Below are positions 53,395-64,000 of a DNA stretch of 64,000 nt, one piece after another; within the stretch, counting starts at the first letter, position 1, and each line of letters begins with the position of its first letter. Made by a program: the position numbers and the translations under genes. The notes under the pieces are model-generated. The model was not told the origin of the DNA. It was given only the letters and a program-made list of their open reading frames with translations, and searched no databases. The stretch spans positions 2,232,001-2,296,000 of the forward strand of contig NC_088940.1 in the NCBI RefSeq assembly GCF_033473495.1, given 5' to 3'. The DNA is from Cercospora beticola. Its lineage: Eukaryota; Ascomycota; Dothideomycetes; Mycosphaerellales; Mycosphaerellaceae.

Positions 53395-53911
53395 TGTGAG
53401 CTGTCGTATGAGTAGTACTGTCTGTGCTCAAAGAAAGATACAGATGCAGGAAGTGTGAGCTTGAAAGCGAGGTGGAAGATGAACTAGGATGGATGTAGAT
53501 CACAGAGGAGAGGTGCTCTAGTGGCTCTACGGAATACTTGCCGTGCGGTACACGTCGCGTACCGCCATTTGCTTTACCCTCGGATGACTTGCAGTGCCAC
53601 TCGAGTCGTTTGGTGGATGTCGAAGCGCGAGGCGCGAGTGGGAAAGAGGAGCTGCAGCTCTGGGACGGCACTCAAAAGCGGAGTTGTGTGGAGCCGAAGT
53701 GCTTCCGACCGGCAGCACGCGTCGACATGCCAACCTGACGGTTTCTGTACAATTCATGCACAAGAAGTCTATCAATTGAGTTGAGGCAAGTTGTTGCACA
53801 TAAACATGATATACGCGCAACCATCACAGGTGAGGTTGATAAAGATGCTGACCATCAGCATTGATGAGAAATCGACAACCCGGCCACCACGCGTTTACCC
53901 GCGCAACCTGG
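53395..53911. other. Intergenic, no gene seen
   Basis: About 520 bases between the two minus-strand enzyme genes; it holds the monooxygenase promoter, including a CT/GA-rich stretch near 53420-53480. Confidence 0.45.
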
Positions 53912-55390
53912 TCAGAATCCTTGCTGTCTATGCCACTTCTCCTCCCAGCCAGGAAAGAAAGGCGACTCGCTCAGCGTCTCGGGCTTCCAATCTGCCTCAA
54001 TCAGACCTTTCTCGAGTTGCTCCCTCTCGCATTGCTCCAGATATGGAATTACGACATGCTCGGTATGCCAAGTATCTTTGTACTCCATGATACTCTGCTT
54101 CCCTTCCTTTAGGACCTTCAGCACCAGCGAGGGGATATATGGCTCGTCTCGAAACTCCGTCACAGGCGTAAAGAGACCCTTGAAATTGAACACGATGGCC
54201 CCCGAAAGAGGCAGCCGCCTCAGTGTCTGCCAGTCTACTCTCAGGTGCATGCGATCAATGGAGTGATCAGGATTCTGTGCCTCGCGGACAATGCTATGCG
54301 GATCGCCAGGTGGCATGAACAGCGGCCTGTCAACTTCCAGACCCCAGGAACCGCGCTGGATCGGCTTGTCAGTTGGCTTTTTGGAGAAATACCTGTCCAT
54401 TGAGAACTCCATCTTCTCCTTGTAGTCCGGAACGGGTTTGTGGATGTCGCTCAGCTTCAGACCAATTTTGGTGCCCAGAGACCATCCCAAGCTCGACATG
54501 ATCATGCCACTTCGAAAGGTGTACAAGCCAGTCTCAGGATCCCTCAGCATGATGGCGAAGTCTTCTGGAACGTTGTGGAGCAGTACAAACATCGGCGGCG
54601 TAGAGGCCAGATCAGTCTGAGTCTTCAAAATGTCGTTATGGAACACCATTCGCTCCAGGTCAAGACGGAAGTAGTGCGGACATCGTGCGCACAGGAACTG
54701 CAAGCAAATTTCCATCAATTCTCTTGTTGCCACTTCGGATCCCGGAAGAGTCTGCAACACGGTATCACATTGCTGCTCGAAAATCTGCACTCGCCACCTG
54801 ATAGTGTCTGCGTATTCCTGGTTCAGCTCGAGCCACCAGTCCGGCTCCATCTTTGTGATAGACATCGTCTGGTGGTAGGCCCATCTGAAGGGACGGTACG
54901 GCCTCGATAGTGCGGAACCAATGTCAAACTCATGACAGGCTTTGGGCAACGGAACTCCGCTGAGAGTGGCATAATCTGGAAACCGGCCAAGCTGTTCAAT
55001 CTCAGCCAGGGTGAAGCCCGTGGGTGTGGCGTGAAGTGCATGTAGGAATGGATCCGGCGACACGTTGTCTGACAGTAGTCTCTCGTAGTTCGCTGGAAGT
55101 TGGCTGAGTTCGTGCGGAGATCTGGAGAGCTGACTGCCTGCTGTCGATGGGAGCTTTGCGAACGCGTTTCGGCGATGAGGCGGAAACGCATGCACGTATA
55201 ATGCGCTCGCATCAACCTCCGCGATTTGTTTCGAAGGCAAATCTCGCGGTGGTGTTGTTGCAACAGAACAGCGCCTTCGCTGAAGGCCCAATCTGTCGGC
55301 AAGCTTCTGCCTTGCTTGAACATTAATCGCGAAGTAGAGCACATACCCGGCCAGCACAGCCAGCAACGCCCAGATGGCGAAAGAGAGCAT
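53912..55390 (-). CDS. DUF3445 haem-dependent oxidative N-demethylase-like protein
   Basis: Intronless, 492 residues. An N-terminal membrane anchor (IWALLAVLAGYVLYFAI) is followed by a basic stretch and a DUF3445 domain. Seen: FRWAYHQTMSITKMEP, CPHYFRLDLERMVFHNDI, and LRVDWQTLRRLPLSGAIVFN with a following FTPVTEFRDEPYIPS, all typical of this family. Family role: the bacterial member (HdmA) is the haem subunit of dimethylamine N-demethylase; fungal members are unassigned, and several lie in secondary-metabolite clusters. Substrate unknown. Confidence 0.85.
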   Translation of the reverse strand: MLSFAIWALLAVLAGYVLYFAINVQARQKLADRLGLQRRRCSVATTPPRDLPSKQIAEVDASALYVHAFPPHRRNAFAKLPSTAGSQLSRSPHELSQLPANYERLLSDNVSPDPFLHALHATPTGFTLAEIEQLGRFPDYATLSGVPLPKACHEFDIGSALSRPYRPFRWAYHQTMSITKMEPDWWLELNQEYADTIRWRVQIFEQQCDTVLQTLPGSEVATRELMEICLQFLCARCPHYFRLDLERMVFHNDILKTQTDLASTPPMFVLLHNVPEDFAIMLRDPETGLYTFRSGMIMSSLGWSLGTKIGLKLSDIHKPVPDYKEKMEFSMDRYFSKKPTDKPIQRGSWGLEVDRPLFMPPGDPHSIVREAQNPDHSIDRMHLRVDWQTLRRLPLSGAIVFNFKGLFTPVTEFRDEPYIPSLVLKVLKEGKQSIMEYKDTWHTEHVVIPYLEQCEREQLEKGLIEADWKPETLSESPFFPGWEEKWHRQQGF

Positions 55391-56277
55391 GATGGCTAGG
55401 TGTATCGAATGTAGTTCAGCTTGAACTTACGTAGGTGTGGTCGTGCGAGAGGTCTTGCTTATCTAACATGGTCGTCTCAGGCGCCAAGGGAGCAGCTTCG
55501 TTGAGAGGGAAGCATGATTGGACTTGCTCTCCACAAACGGCAATTCTGTACGTCGTGTGCCTATCTGTGGCGTACCCTAGACTATATCTTGACCTGGCGC
55601 CCAGTTGCAAAGGGCGTGCCAATAATTGCCAGTCGATGTGAGCTTATCGGGAGCTCAAGCTGCCACACCACAAGAACAAGCTCACCCCACAGCTGCCTAT
55701 CGCACTGACAGAAGACAGCACCTGAAGCACGAGGCCGCTCCTTTTCGACCTCACTGACAAACATCTTCAAGTGCTCATTCTGCCATAACGCAGTCTGATG
55801 GCTGACGCACACCCCGTCCGAGACGATGCTGCAAGGGCGGAACGATCGGCACAAGTGGCAGCTACTGTTGCACAGAGCTGTAGGTTGAATCGCAGACTTC
55901 CTCACTTCTCAGGCACCGACTGAGTGGAGAACAACAGGGCATAGAACTGTTGCCGCATACTTCAATTCCTCAGCGACAATTGCTCCAGCCGCATTAGGGC
56001 CTCAATAGGAAGGTCGTCGATCGTTGCAAGCCCTAGCTTGTTTTTCTTGTCTGTAAACCTAATAGGCCTCGAAGGATTCGGCATGTAAGCAACTGCCCGG
56101 GGCTGAATCCTGCGCGACTACATATATCGTACCATATCGCCGTATGATCGAGACGACGAATTGCCAAGTGCTGCTCTTCCATCAACCGCATAAGTTTGCG
56201 CTGCAGGAATCTGAAAGACAACGACGTCTCGTTTGCTCTTCTATCGTCTGCGAGTCTGCTACAAGGGATTGCTCATC
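55391..56277. promoter_or_regulatory. Divergent promoter region, DUF3445 gene / acyltransferase
   Basis: About 890 bases between divergent starts. Short frames on both strands have no domain. An ATG at 56233 in frame with the acyltransferase adds 15 residues and may be used. Confidence 0.45.
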
Positions 56278-57815
56278 ATGACCAGAAGCATATTTCTCAC
56301 GGGGCCGAAGCCATCACTCAAGTTGGTTCCTAACGATATCTGGCTTCCTGGGTTGTATTCTCGACGTGTCTTGTGCTTTGAACTTCCTCTGAGCTTGAGC
56401 CAGGATAAGGTCGTGGACGTATTCCAGCGTGCTCTGAAAGCACTTGTGCAGGGAACACCAGAGCTGGGTGCTACATCAATAGTCGTGCAAAATGCTGCTC
56501 TGCACGATCCTACCAAGCCTGTGAGTAGGTGCGGAAACGCAAATATTCAAATTTGGGATTTACATCAAGCTGATGATCTCTTCAGTGGAGAGAACTGGCA
56601 CCCGGGCAAGGTATCGAGCTGGTGGTCAAAGACCTGACTGCAACCATGCCAAATTTCAAACAACTGGAAGGCTCTGGATTTCCGCTGTCAGAATTCAGAG
56701 ACTCGGAGATCATGCCAATCGAAGGACCTATCATGCCCGAACCTGCCGCCGTTTCGAAATTCCAGCTGAATTTTATCGGAGGGGGTGTTCTCTTGAGCTC
56801 GTGTATATATCACCACCTCACCGATGGCAATGGCATGAATGCGATCATGCGAGCTCTGGCCGAGAATTGCAAGAAGGCGACTGAGACGCAGGGTGACCTT
56901 CCGCCACATGTGCTTGATACCAGCCGTGCTGTGTTCGATGTACCAGAAGGGTTGACCGACATCAGTCATCATGGGGCATACTCGATTGGCGAAGAAGTGT
57001 TCACACCGGGAGTATCCCACGATGAAGCTCCTCTTGAAGTCAATGGTGTCGAGCCATTGCCTCCACCACAGTTCCAACCACACTACTACAACATCTCAGC
57101 AGAGAATGCGCAAGCGATCAAAGAATATGCCAGCAGTATATCGCCCGTCTCAACACATGATGCCATCTCTGCAGCCCTTTGGCGAAACCTCATCATCTCT
57201 CGCGTATCGACAGGCGAACTCACTGACATCGACAAACTCTGCTCTTTCACCATTCCGCACAACGCAAGAAAGTATCTGAGCCTCCCCTCAACCTGGGTTG
57301 GCAACCTCACCTACTTCATCATTGCCCACGCAACAGTCCGCGAGATCACTCAACCCGACAGCCTTCCTCTTCTCGCCTCCCGCATCCGCGCCGCGATGTC
57401 CGCTGTCACGCCCTCTCACGTCCACGGCGTCATCACTCTTCGCAAGAGGCATCCTTTCTCTCTCTCCTGGTGGCCCATCATGGTCGCCAGCGAACCTGAG
57501 ATTGTCGCATTGACCAGCTTCTACCACTCCGAACTTCTCCTGAATAGCGACAGCGATGGTGGTCCTCTTGTCGACTGGGGCGAACATCTCGGTCACGAAG
57601 CTAAGCATTTCACTACGACGGACCTCGGGGCATTCGCTGCGCAATACCAACGCGCGCATTTCGTGGGTCCGAAGTTGCCGCCGGACGGGAGGGGATGTTA
57701 TGTTCATATCGGGTTGGTGAAGCCAGAAGTAGAGAGTTTTAGGAATGAAGAGGTGTGGAATCGGTATTTTACTTTGAAGGAAGTTACGGTGGTGGAGGGA
57801 GCGAGTTCGGAGTAG
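56278..57815 (+). CDS. BAHD/trichothecene-3-O-acetyltransferase-like acyltransferase, two exons
   Basis: Exons 56278-56520 and 56586-57815 (intron 65 nt) give 490 residues. Seen: N-terminal LVPNDIWLPGLYSRRVLCF, the catalytic HHLTDG motif (HxxxD, His 157, Asp 161), a mid-protein AISAALWRNLIISR, and a C-terminal LVDWGEHLG replacing the DFGWG motif of plant BAHD enzymes. Family role: CoA-dependent acylation of alcohols or amines in fungal secondary metabolism. Substrate unknown. Confidence 0.85.
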
Positions 57816-58401
57816 CCATGTGTGCTTCATGAGTGACTTCTTGATATCAACTACCACGATTGTTGACGCCAGAGTAATCGCTAGATTAACAACTTTTCTC
57901 CATTGGGGATTCTCTGCTGCTTAGCTTGAATCCTCACCAACAGGTCGTTCTGAATACTCAATTGAGACAGGAAGGCACTTCCGCCACTGACCTTGAGATG
58001 CTTGCTGGAAAGGCTTCTGTGCTCCTCGACTTACATCATGGTCAGTTGGTTAGACAAGAACATCTGGCGCTGGTGACTCCGAACACTCGCTTGGAAGTAG
58101 GGTTTACGAGGACAAGGTTCGGGGCTTTGGTCGAGAGCCTGAAAAGTACAGCTGCGATGGAGAACCAGTCTGTCAGAACGACTCCAGGTGAACCGATGGA
58201 TGAATTGTGGAAGAGAAACGAACAGACAAGAGATCATGATGAACGTCCTGCTGCGGGAGAGCAGCCACAGTATTGAGTGCCGTTTTTTCATTCAGCGTGG
58301 TATCATTCCCATAAGCTAAAACCCTCCCAGCAGACAGCCCTTGTCGTGCTATTTTGAACGCCGTGCTTTCGTATGATACACAAGAGAGAAGATCAGGACA
58401 T
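57816..58401. other. Convergent intergenic with a doubtful short open frame
   Basis: 586 bases between the acyltransferase stop and the eL8 stop on the other strand. A plus-strand frame with ATG 57998 and stop at 58276 (92 codons) reads TDLEMLAGKASVLLDLHH and VGFTRTRFGALVESL; the frame is open back to a pyrimidine-rich CTGCTTAG acceptor-like site at about 57924. It could be a last exon or chance. No family recognised. Confidence 0.3.
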
Positions 58402-59537
58402 TTAGATCTTGATCTCACGGTCGGCCCGTTGCTTGGCCTTGCGGGTAGCAGCCTGAGACTTGGCACCCATGATACCACCGCCCCAGTGGCGCTTGGCCTC
58501 CTCGTTCTTCTCGAGGTAGCCCTCCTTGACGGCCTGAACGAGCTTGGAGAGCTCGTTCTTATCCTCAGCACGGACCTCAGTGATGGCGAGGGCGGCAGCG
58601 GTCTAGAGCAGACGTTAGCGTGTGCGTAATAGCGCATTCCGGGTTGTCTACACACCTTCTTGTGGACGACAGTTCCGAGACGGGCCTTGCCCTTGACAAT
58701 GGCGTATGGGACACCCATCTTCCTGCAGAGAGCTGGAAGGAAGACAACGAGCTCGATTGGGTCGACATCGTTAGGGATGAGGACGAGAGCAGTCTTCTTG
58801 GCCTCGATCAGAGCCACAACGTGGTTGAGACCGTACTTGACGGCGTATGGCTTCTTGCTGACATCCTCCTTCTTCTTGCCCTCAGCGACGGCGGTGGCCT
58901 CCTTGTGCAGACGCTCCTTCTTCTCGGCCTTGGTCTCTGGTCGGTACTTGTTGAGGAACTTGAAAGCCTGGGCGGCGGTGTTGCGGTCGAGGGTGTTGCT
59001 GAACTGAGCGATAGCCGGTGGGACCTTGAGACGCATGTTCAAGATCTTGCGCTGGCGCTGCAGGCGGACGTATTCTGGCCACTTCACCATGCGGGAGAGG
59101 TTGCGGCGTGGCTGGATGTCCTGGCCAATGCCATAGTTGCGTGGGCGGCGCTCGATGAGAGGGTTCTGCAGAAGCAGTGAGTAGTCTGTTAGCGGACACG
59201 GGAGGGAAGTGCGAAACGTACCTTGGCCTGCTTCTTGCTAACACCGGCCTTGGAGGCAGGGAAAGGCGCCGGAGCGGCCTTCTTTCCACCAGCTTTTGGA
59301 GGCTGTCATTGAGAAGAACAATCAGCGACTGTTGCCTTCTCTAGAGAGCCTGCGCGGTTGCCCGACGCAGCTCAAGCCATAGTCACACGCATCGCTCCGC
59401 AGAGACGATGGTGGATGCAAAATTTGGGATCATTGCCATTTGCATGCCCGCCGAATCGCCAAGTGCGAAAGAGATCGCGCAGATGTCCATCAGCGAGCAG
59501 AGGCAAATGACTAGCCGGTTCGTGCGATGCTTACCAT
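58402..59537 (-). CDS. RPL8: 60S ribosomal protein eL8 (L7Ae family), four exons
   Basis: Exons 59537-59535 (ATG only), 59302-59222, 59165-58656 and 58602-58402 give 264 residues. Introns are 232, 56 and 53 nt. Seen: the basic [14 protein letters not shown] terminus, [19 protein letters not shown], the L7Ae core [19 protein letters not shown] with an [13 protein letters not shown] stretch, and a Lys/Arg-rich C-terminal end. Family role: RNA-binding protein of the large ribosomal subunit. It is divergent from the epsin gene. Confidence 0.95.
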
Positions 59538-60142
59538 ATTGACGGTGTGCTGCTCGGAGGAAGGGAGGGTGATGGGTGGTGTTGTTCTGGCTTCGACGAG
59601 CTTGCAGAGCAGAAGACAGTGCTGCGCGCAAACAGAATTGAAGTTCTGGTGGGCAGCGCCAAGAGTCCCGCGCGGGCCGGGGGTTTAGCCGCTTTCTGGG
59701 CTGGGAGCCGATTCGGAAGCTGCGCCAGCTTTCTTGGAGGGTCGAGGAAAACGCGCAAGCAACGTCCCCGTCCAAGCATTGCAGAGAGCAATTGGTCCAG
59801 GCAGCTTCATTTCGCCACTTGCTGCTGCGCAAATCATTCAAGTCATCTTCTCATCAGACCGCGGCTGTGTATCCTGCCACCGCGCCGCCGAGTTCCTAGC
59901 GAAGCCGACTGCCACAGGAGCCTCATTCGTCGCTCCCAGCTGACATCATCTGCCGCGCATTGTGGAAGGCCAGTCAGTGATCTTCCGCAGAGCTCCAACA
60001 AACACTTCTTCAACTCCACCACCCGCGACGTCCGGCGCTCCGACACTTCTAGACCAAATCTGTAGCCTTGCAGCGATCTGAACGAACAAGGCGACAGCAA
60101 CTGCCCCTCAGCGCAACATTGGTTGCAGCCTAATCCGCCGAG
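59538..60142. promoter_or_regulatory. Divergent promoter region, eL8 / epsin
   Basis: 605 bases between the two start codons. Overlapping frames here have no domain. No specific ribosomal-protein element was assigned. Confidence 0.45.
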
Positions 60143-62016
60143 ATGTCCTCCGTTCTACGAAGCGTGAAGAATGTCACCAAGGGCTACTCTTCCGTGCAAG
60201 TGAAGGTCCGGAATGGTGGGTGACAGTAATCAGAAAGGTATCACTACAGAACGGCTGCTGACCGCGCGACCCAGCAACGAGCAATGATCCATGGGGGCCC
60301 ACGGGCGCAGATATGGCGGATGTCGCCCGAATCACTTACAACAGGTGCGGAATTTCCTGATCAAAGCCCTTGCGCCGTTGTCACATCCTGCGTGTCTTTG
60401 CTGGGCAACACGGTAACTCTTGCTAACTATGAGGTCGCAGCTCGACCGATTTCTACGAGGTCATGGACATGCTGGACAAGCGGTTGAATGACAAGGGCAA
60501 GAACTGGCGGCACGTGCTCAAGAGTCTGAAAGTCCTGGACTATTGTCTACATGAAGGCTCGGAATTGGTGGTTACATGGGCTAGGAAGAACATCTACATC
60601 ATCAAGACCTTGCGTGAATTCATTCACATTGATGAAGACGGAAGGGATGTTGGAGCAAGCAGTATGTCTTGAAGAGGCGCAAGCCACGCAGAAAATGCTG
60701 ACTAGTACTCAGTCCGACATTCTGCCAAGGAGCTGACATCTTTGATCCTGGACGAAGAGCGACTGCGTTCTGAACGAGCGAACAGGGGATCGTGGAAATC
60801 GCGCGTTACCGGACTTGAGGAATTTGGTCTCGGGGGCGACCCAACGCCTAAGCAGCGAGAGCAGCAGCGAAGGCGACCACAGAACGACGACGACGATCTC
60901 GAATACAGACTGGCCATTGAAGCTTCCAAGAATGAAGCAGAGGAGGATGCTGCGAGGAGAGCGCAGCGCAGTGGCTTTGACACCGATGATGACCTGGCGA
61001 AGGCCATAAAGTTGAGCAAAGAAGAGGAAGAGCTTCGCAAGCGGCAATTAGAGGACCAGCAGCAGGAGGACTTGCTCTTTGACAACACTCCGGATCAGGC
61101 TCCTCAGCCAACAGGCTTCAACCAAGGCTATCAGCAACAAGCCGCTGTAGACTGGTTCGGCAATCCTTTGCAGCAGCAGCAACCCCAGGCAACTGGATAT
61201 TTGAACAACGCCTACAGTCAACCCACCGGCTTGCAACAACAGCAGACCGCATTCCAGAACGGCTATGGTTACCAACAGCCCCAACAAACGGGCTGGGAAC
61301 AAATGCAGCTGCCGGCTCAGCAGTTTTTGCAGCCACAAAATACCTTTAACCCTTGGGCAAATCAGATGAATGGAGGTGCATTCGGGCAACAGCAACAGCC
61401 AATCCAGGAGCAGCCCACTGCTCAAGCTGGCTCGAACAACCCATGGGCGACTAACAACAGCCAGACGCAATCGGGCATCGCCCCACAGCCAACCGGATCA
61501 AACAACCCCTTTGCATCGCACTCCCAACGACAGACCGCCTCCCCATTCAAACAACCCACACTCGACACGCTCCGAGAGCAACAGACAACCCAGCAATTCC
61601 AGACGAGGCCGAACCCAATCCAGAACTTCTCGGTCCCACAACCAACCCCATCACCAATTCAGCCTCAGCAAACGCAAAGGCCAGTCGATCCTTATCAGGC
61701 GAAGCTCAACGAATTGTTGTCGAGCGGCGAAGGACAAGATACTTTTGGAAACACTGGAGATCTCCGTATTCCTGCTCAACACACAGCTCCTGGCACATAT
61801 GTCAACTCTGCTGGTGCTGGCTCTATGGGCAGATTGGAGGCCGCGAAGACCGGCAATAACCCCTTCTTCAGCCAGCCCCCAACACAGTATCCCGCACAAA
61901 CTGGTCCCGCGGCGCAATTCGGCGGTCCCGGAGCTGGCTTTGGTGGAGGTAATCCATTCGGACCAAGACCTGGCCAGCAGCAGCAACAGCAGGGTCAGAG
62001 TCTAATTGATCTTTAG
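60143..62016 (+). CDS. ENT1: Epsin (ENTH-domain endocytic adaptor), four exons
   Basis: Exons 60143-60215, 60275-60344, 60441-60661 and 60713-62016 (introns 59, 96, 51 nt) give 555 residues. Seen: an ENTH domain over residues 1-150 (SNDPWGPTG, FYEVMDMLDKRLNDKGKNWR, HVLKSLKVLDYCLHEGSE), two ubiquitin-interacting motifs around residues 200-250 (LEYRLAIEASKNEAEE; DLAKAIKLSKEEEE), a Gln/Asn-rich middle, and three NPF tripeptides in the C-terminal half for EH-domain partners. The C terminus ends SLIDL, a clathrin-box-like ending. Family role: binds PtdIns(4,5)P2, cargo ubiquitin and clathrin at endocytic sites. The paralogue choice (Ent1 versus Ent2) is not resolvable. Confidence 0.93.
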
Positions 62017-63626
62017 GAAAGGGAAGAAAAGTTTGGTATAGCATTCTTGTCTGCAGACGAGCAGAGAGATTTCGGCATAGGGGTGCCGTGTGGTGGCTTA
62101 GCAAAGCTGTGCCTCCTTTGAGGTGATGCGACTGGGCAAGAGGGGAGTGTATGGTGGTGCGCTGCGGAAAGGGGTGAGGCAATTTCCTTCCGGGCGCAGG
62201 TCTTGCATTTGCATAACGTTCTTGATACCCACAGTCGATGTTATATCATTCGTTCGGCTGCGAGTTGCTTGCTATATTTGCTTTATATTTTGGGATCAAT
62301 ATCGTGAGAGATCGGAATGGTAAAGATTCTTTCGTTTTCTCAGGCCTTTCGCACAGGCATTCGCAATTTTCTTATCACCGTCCTGCGGCCGAGGCCAAGA
62401 GCAAGTCGGATCCTCAGAGTACCTGATCCGCAGTGGAACTCGTTCCCGGAGTCGCAAGTTTTCGTGCAGGTCGTTCTCAAGAAGATGCGTGCTGATCCAG
62501 GTTGTCGACGATAGAAACAGCAAGCGAAGAACAAGTTGCACGACATCAGAGATTGACACAATGGGCACGACTTTTGCAGTTGTAAGGTGGTCTCATTGCT
62601 CGCAAGGCAGGTCATTCGACCAGATTGCGCGGACTGGGCTCCAGGCATGCAGAGAGCGGTCGAGGATGTGCTGGATACATTCGCTGGACCCCTGTTGGTT
62701 TTGCTACCTGACCAGTCGCTCCGGAACCACAAGTTCCCAACTATGAAGAATGCGGCTCAGATCATCGTTCAGCCAAAAGCAGGGTCAGTGAGCAGGCCGA
62801 GGCGAATACTGGTCCAGATCTCGAAGTGCTTTCATTGGAACAAGCACACGCTTTAAGAGCAACTACCGAAACCTCGTTAACAAACGCCCATCACTCATCG
62901 CCCGGGTTCCTACGCTTGATCACTTGCTCCCGCCAAAATTGGATCCAACGGTTTGGAACCCGACTATGTCTGTGAGCAGGGGCAATTGGTCTCTCAAGGA
63001 AGCAGAGACCATCGATACAGCGAGGATGTTGGCAAGGGAGAGGCGACTCCGGTGTAGCGGTTGAGTTGCAAGGCATCTCATGTTCTGCCCGCTAGGAGTA
63101 CCCCGAGCGAGACAACGCGAGAGACAAATATGCAGCTCTGATTTGCAAGGATTCTCGAAAGCAAGAGGAATGATCATGCCGCTTCAGAAGTGCTTCGATT
63201 GACGCACCTTCTCCAGTGCCAAGTCGTGGTCAGTATCGATCCGGTGGTGGTAGTAGCGATGGTCCAAAAGCGTGTGGAACTGAATGGCTCATTCGGTTCT
63301 GGGCCTCGCTCACAGGTACTGTGGGCTCCAGTTTCTCTTGTCGATCCGGATGGCCATTCACGGGTCTGTGATGCGTGAGGTGGTGCTTGCCATAGCAGCG
63401 ACAGCAGCGAAGCATAGGGCGCAGGCCGACCGGGCCGAGCCCCGACGATTGACGGTCTCCACTGCCGGCCTAACTTGCTTCATCGAACAAACACTTCGAC
63501 ACGATCAATCTGCATAGTACGAACAAATTGAATCATTGGGTCGGCACGAGCAAGCAATGCACAAGTATCCCTAGCACCTTCCGGCCCACACCCAATGAAC
63601 GCCATCTCCACCAGTTCGCCTCCAAT
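62017..63626. other. Intergenic, no supported gene
   Basis: 1.6 kb between epsin and the aconitase-X gene, both plus strand. A plus-strand frame ending at 62856 reads MQRAVEDVLDTFAGPLLVLL but has no supported start or splicing. The promoter of the aconitase-X gene should be here. Confidence 0.4.
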
Positions 63627-64000
63627 ATGGAAATCCGCTGCCATTCTTTGCTTTCAGAAGAGGAGCCCAGTAGCGATACTGGCGTTCTACTCTTCTCTCC
63701 AGTCCCTCTGAGCTTCTGGGGCGGCACCGACCCTTCTACTGGCAAAGTCGTTGACGCACATCATGACCTCTGTGGTATCAACCTAAAGGGCACAATCCTG
63801 GCGATACCTGGGAGCAGGGGTTCTTGCACGGGAAGCACTGTGATACTGGAGATGCTATTGAATGCGACCGCCCCTAAGGCTTTGATCTTCAAAGAGAGGG
63901 AGGAAATAGTCACGGCAGGAGTGATTGTTGCCCGAGAACTATTTGGGCACGAGCTGCCGGTTGTGATCACAGATGAGAAGAAGAAATTTGACAGGTTGGA
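63627..64000 (+). CDS. Aconitase-X, N-terminal swivel domain (3' part beyond window)
   Basis: First 124 codons, open to the last base. Seen: MEIRCHSLLSEEE, then a swivel domain of the DUF126 type: GVLLFSPVPLSFWGGTDP, TGKVVDAHHDLCGINLKG, and the phosphate/substrate-loop motif PGSRGSCTGSTVILEML with the conserved serine, then IVTAGVIVARELFG. In fungi this domain is usually followed in the same chain by the DUF521 catalytic domain. Family role: dehydratases such as cis-3-hydroxy-L-proline dehydratase and the archaeal phosphomevalonate dehydratase. The Fe-S half is outside the window. Confidence 0.85.
   Translation, partial: MEIRCHSLLSEEEPSSDTGVLLFSPVPLSFWGGTDPSTGKVVDAHHDLCGINLKGTILAIPGSRGSCTGSTVILEMLLNATAPKALIFKEREEIVTAGVIVARELFGHELPVVITDEKKKFDRL

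Noticed and set aside
62587..62856. Plus-strand open frame of about 90 codons
   Set aside because: No ATG at its start, no acceptable intron joining it to an upstream exon, and no domain.
1..64000. Transposons, CRISPR arrays, viral genes or RIP-type AT-rich islands
   Set aside because: No transposase, integrase or reverse-transcriptase motif, no regularly spaced repeats, and no long AT-rich decayed tract was seen.

Overview
The window is nuclear DNA of a filamentous ascomycete (Pezizomycotina). Evidence: single-copy housekeeping genes on both strands, short spliceosomal introns (mostly 50-65 nt, GTRNGT...YAG), and fungus-specific proteins such as SconB, ATG17 and DLT1. The compact introns and moderately high GC would suit a Dothideomycete, but that is inference. 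I found no viral, transposase, CRISPR, rRNA or tRNA signal. Exon boundaries were placed by eye from splice signals and frame continuity. Every spliced model given keeps frame.

Layout. 1-3.2 kb: 3' part of an OMA1-type mitochondrial protease facing a ferric reductase (FRE). 5.0-10.7 kb: class 3 lipase, the Hsp90 activator Aha1, and a SET-domain methyltransferase. 10.7-14.2 kb is nearly gene-free but holds a Zn2Cys6 transcription-factor relic whose zinc knuckle is interrupted by one in-frame stop. 14.2-17.5 kb: a large disordered, probably nuclear protein. 17.5-25.4 kb is gene-poor, with one probable small spliced gene. 25.4-32.3 kb: an F-box protein, ATG17, and the sulfur-control F-box/WD40 protein SconB, the last two head to head. 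32.8-40.1 kb is metabolic: 2-oxoglutarate oxygenase, nitronate-monooxygenase-like protein, D-2-hydroxyacid dehydrogenase, MAPEG protein and a PHB-depolymerase-like hydrolase. 40.2-44.8 kb: Cdc37 and an MFS transporter of the polyamine-transporter type.

45.1-45.9 kb carries a tandem pair of tiny proteins sharing a nearly invariant C-terminal block; I know no family for it. 47-51.1 kb: a helical hypothetical protein, DLT1, and the farnesyltransferase beta subunit RAM1. 51.4-57.8 kb: a Baeyer-Villiger/FMO-type monooxygenase, a DUF3445 haem-demethylase-like protein and a BAHD-type acyltransferase, a possible small tailoring cluster. 58.4-62.0 kb: ribosomal protein eL8 and epsin, divergently arranged. 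The window ends inside an aconitase-X gene.

Themes: two Hsp90 co-chaperones (Aha1, Cdc37), two SCF-type F-box proteins, and membrane traffic/autophagy (ATG17, epsin, DLT1). Most neighbours look like ordinary fungal gene order rather than operon-like sets. The most novel-looking items are the tandem small-protein pair, the 12-residue kinase-site repeat in the MFS transporter, and the stop-interrupted zinc-cluster gene.
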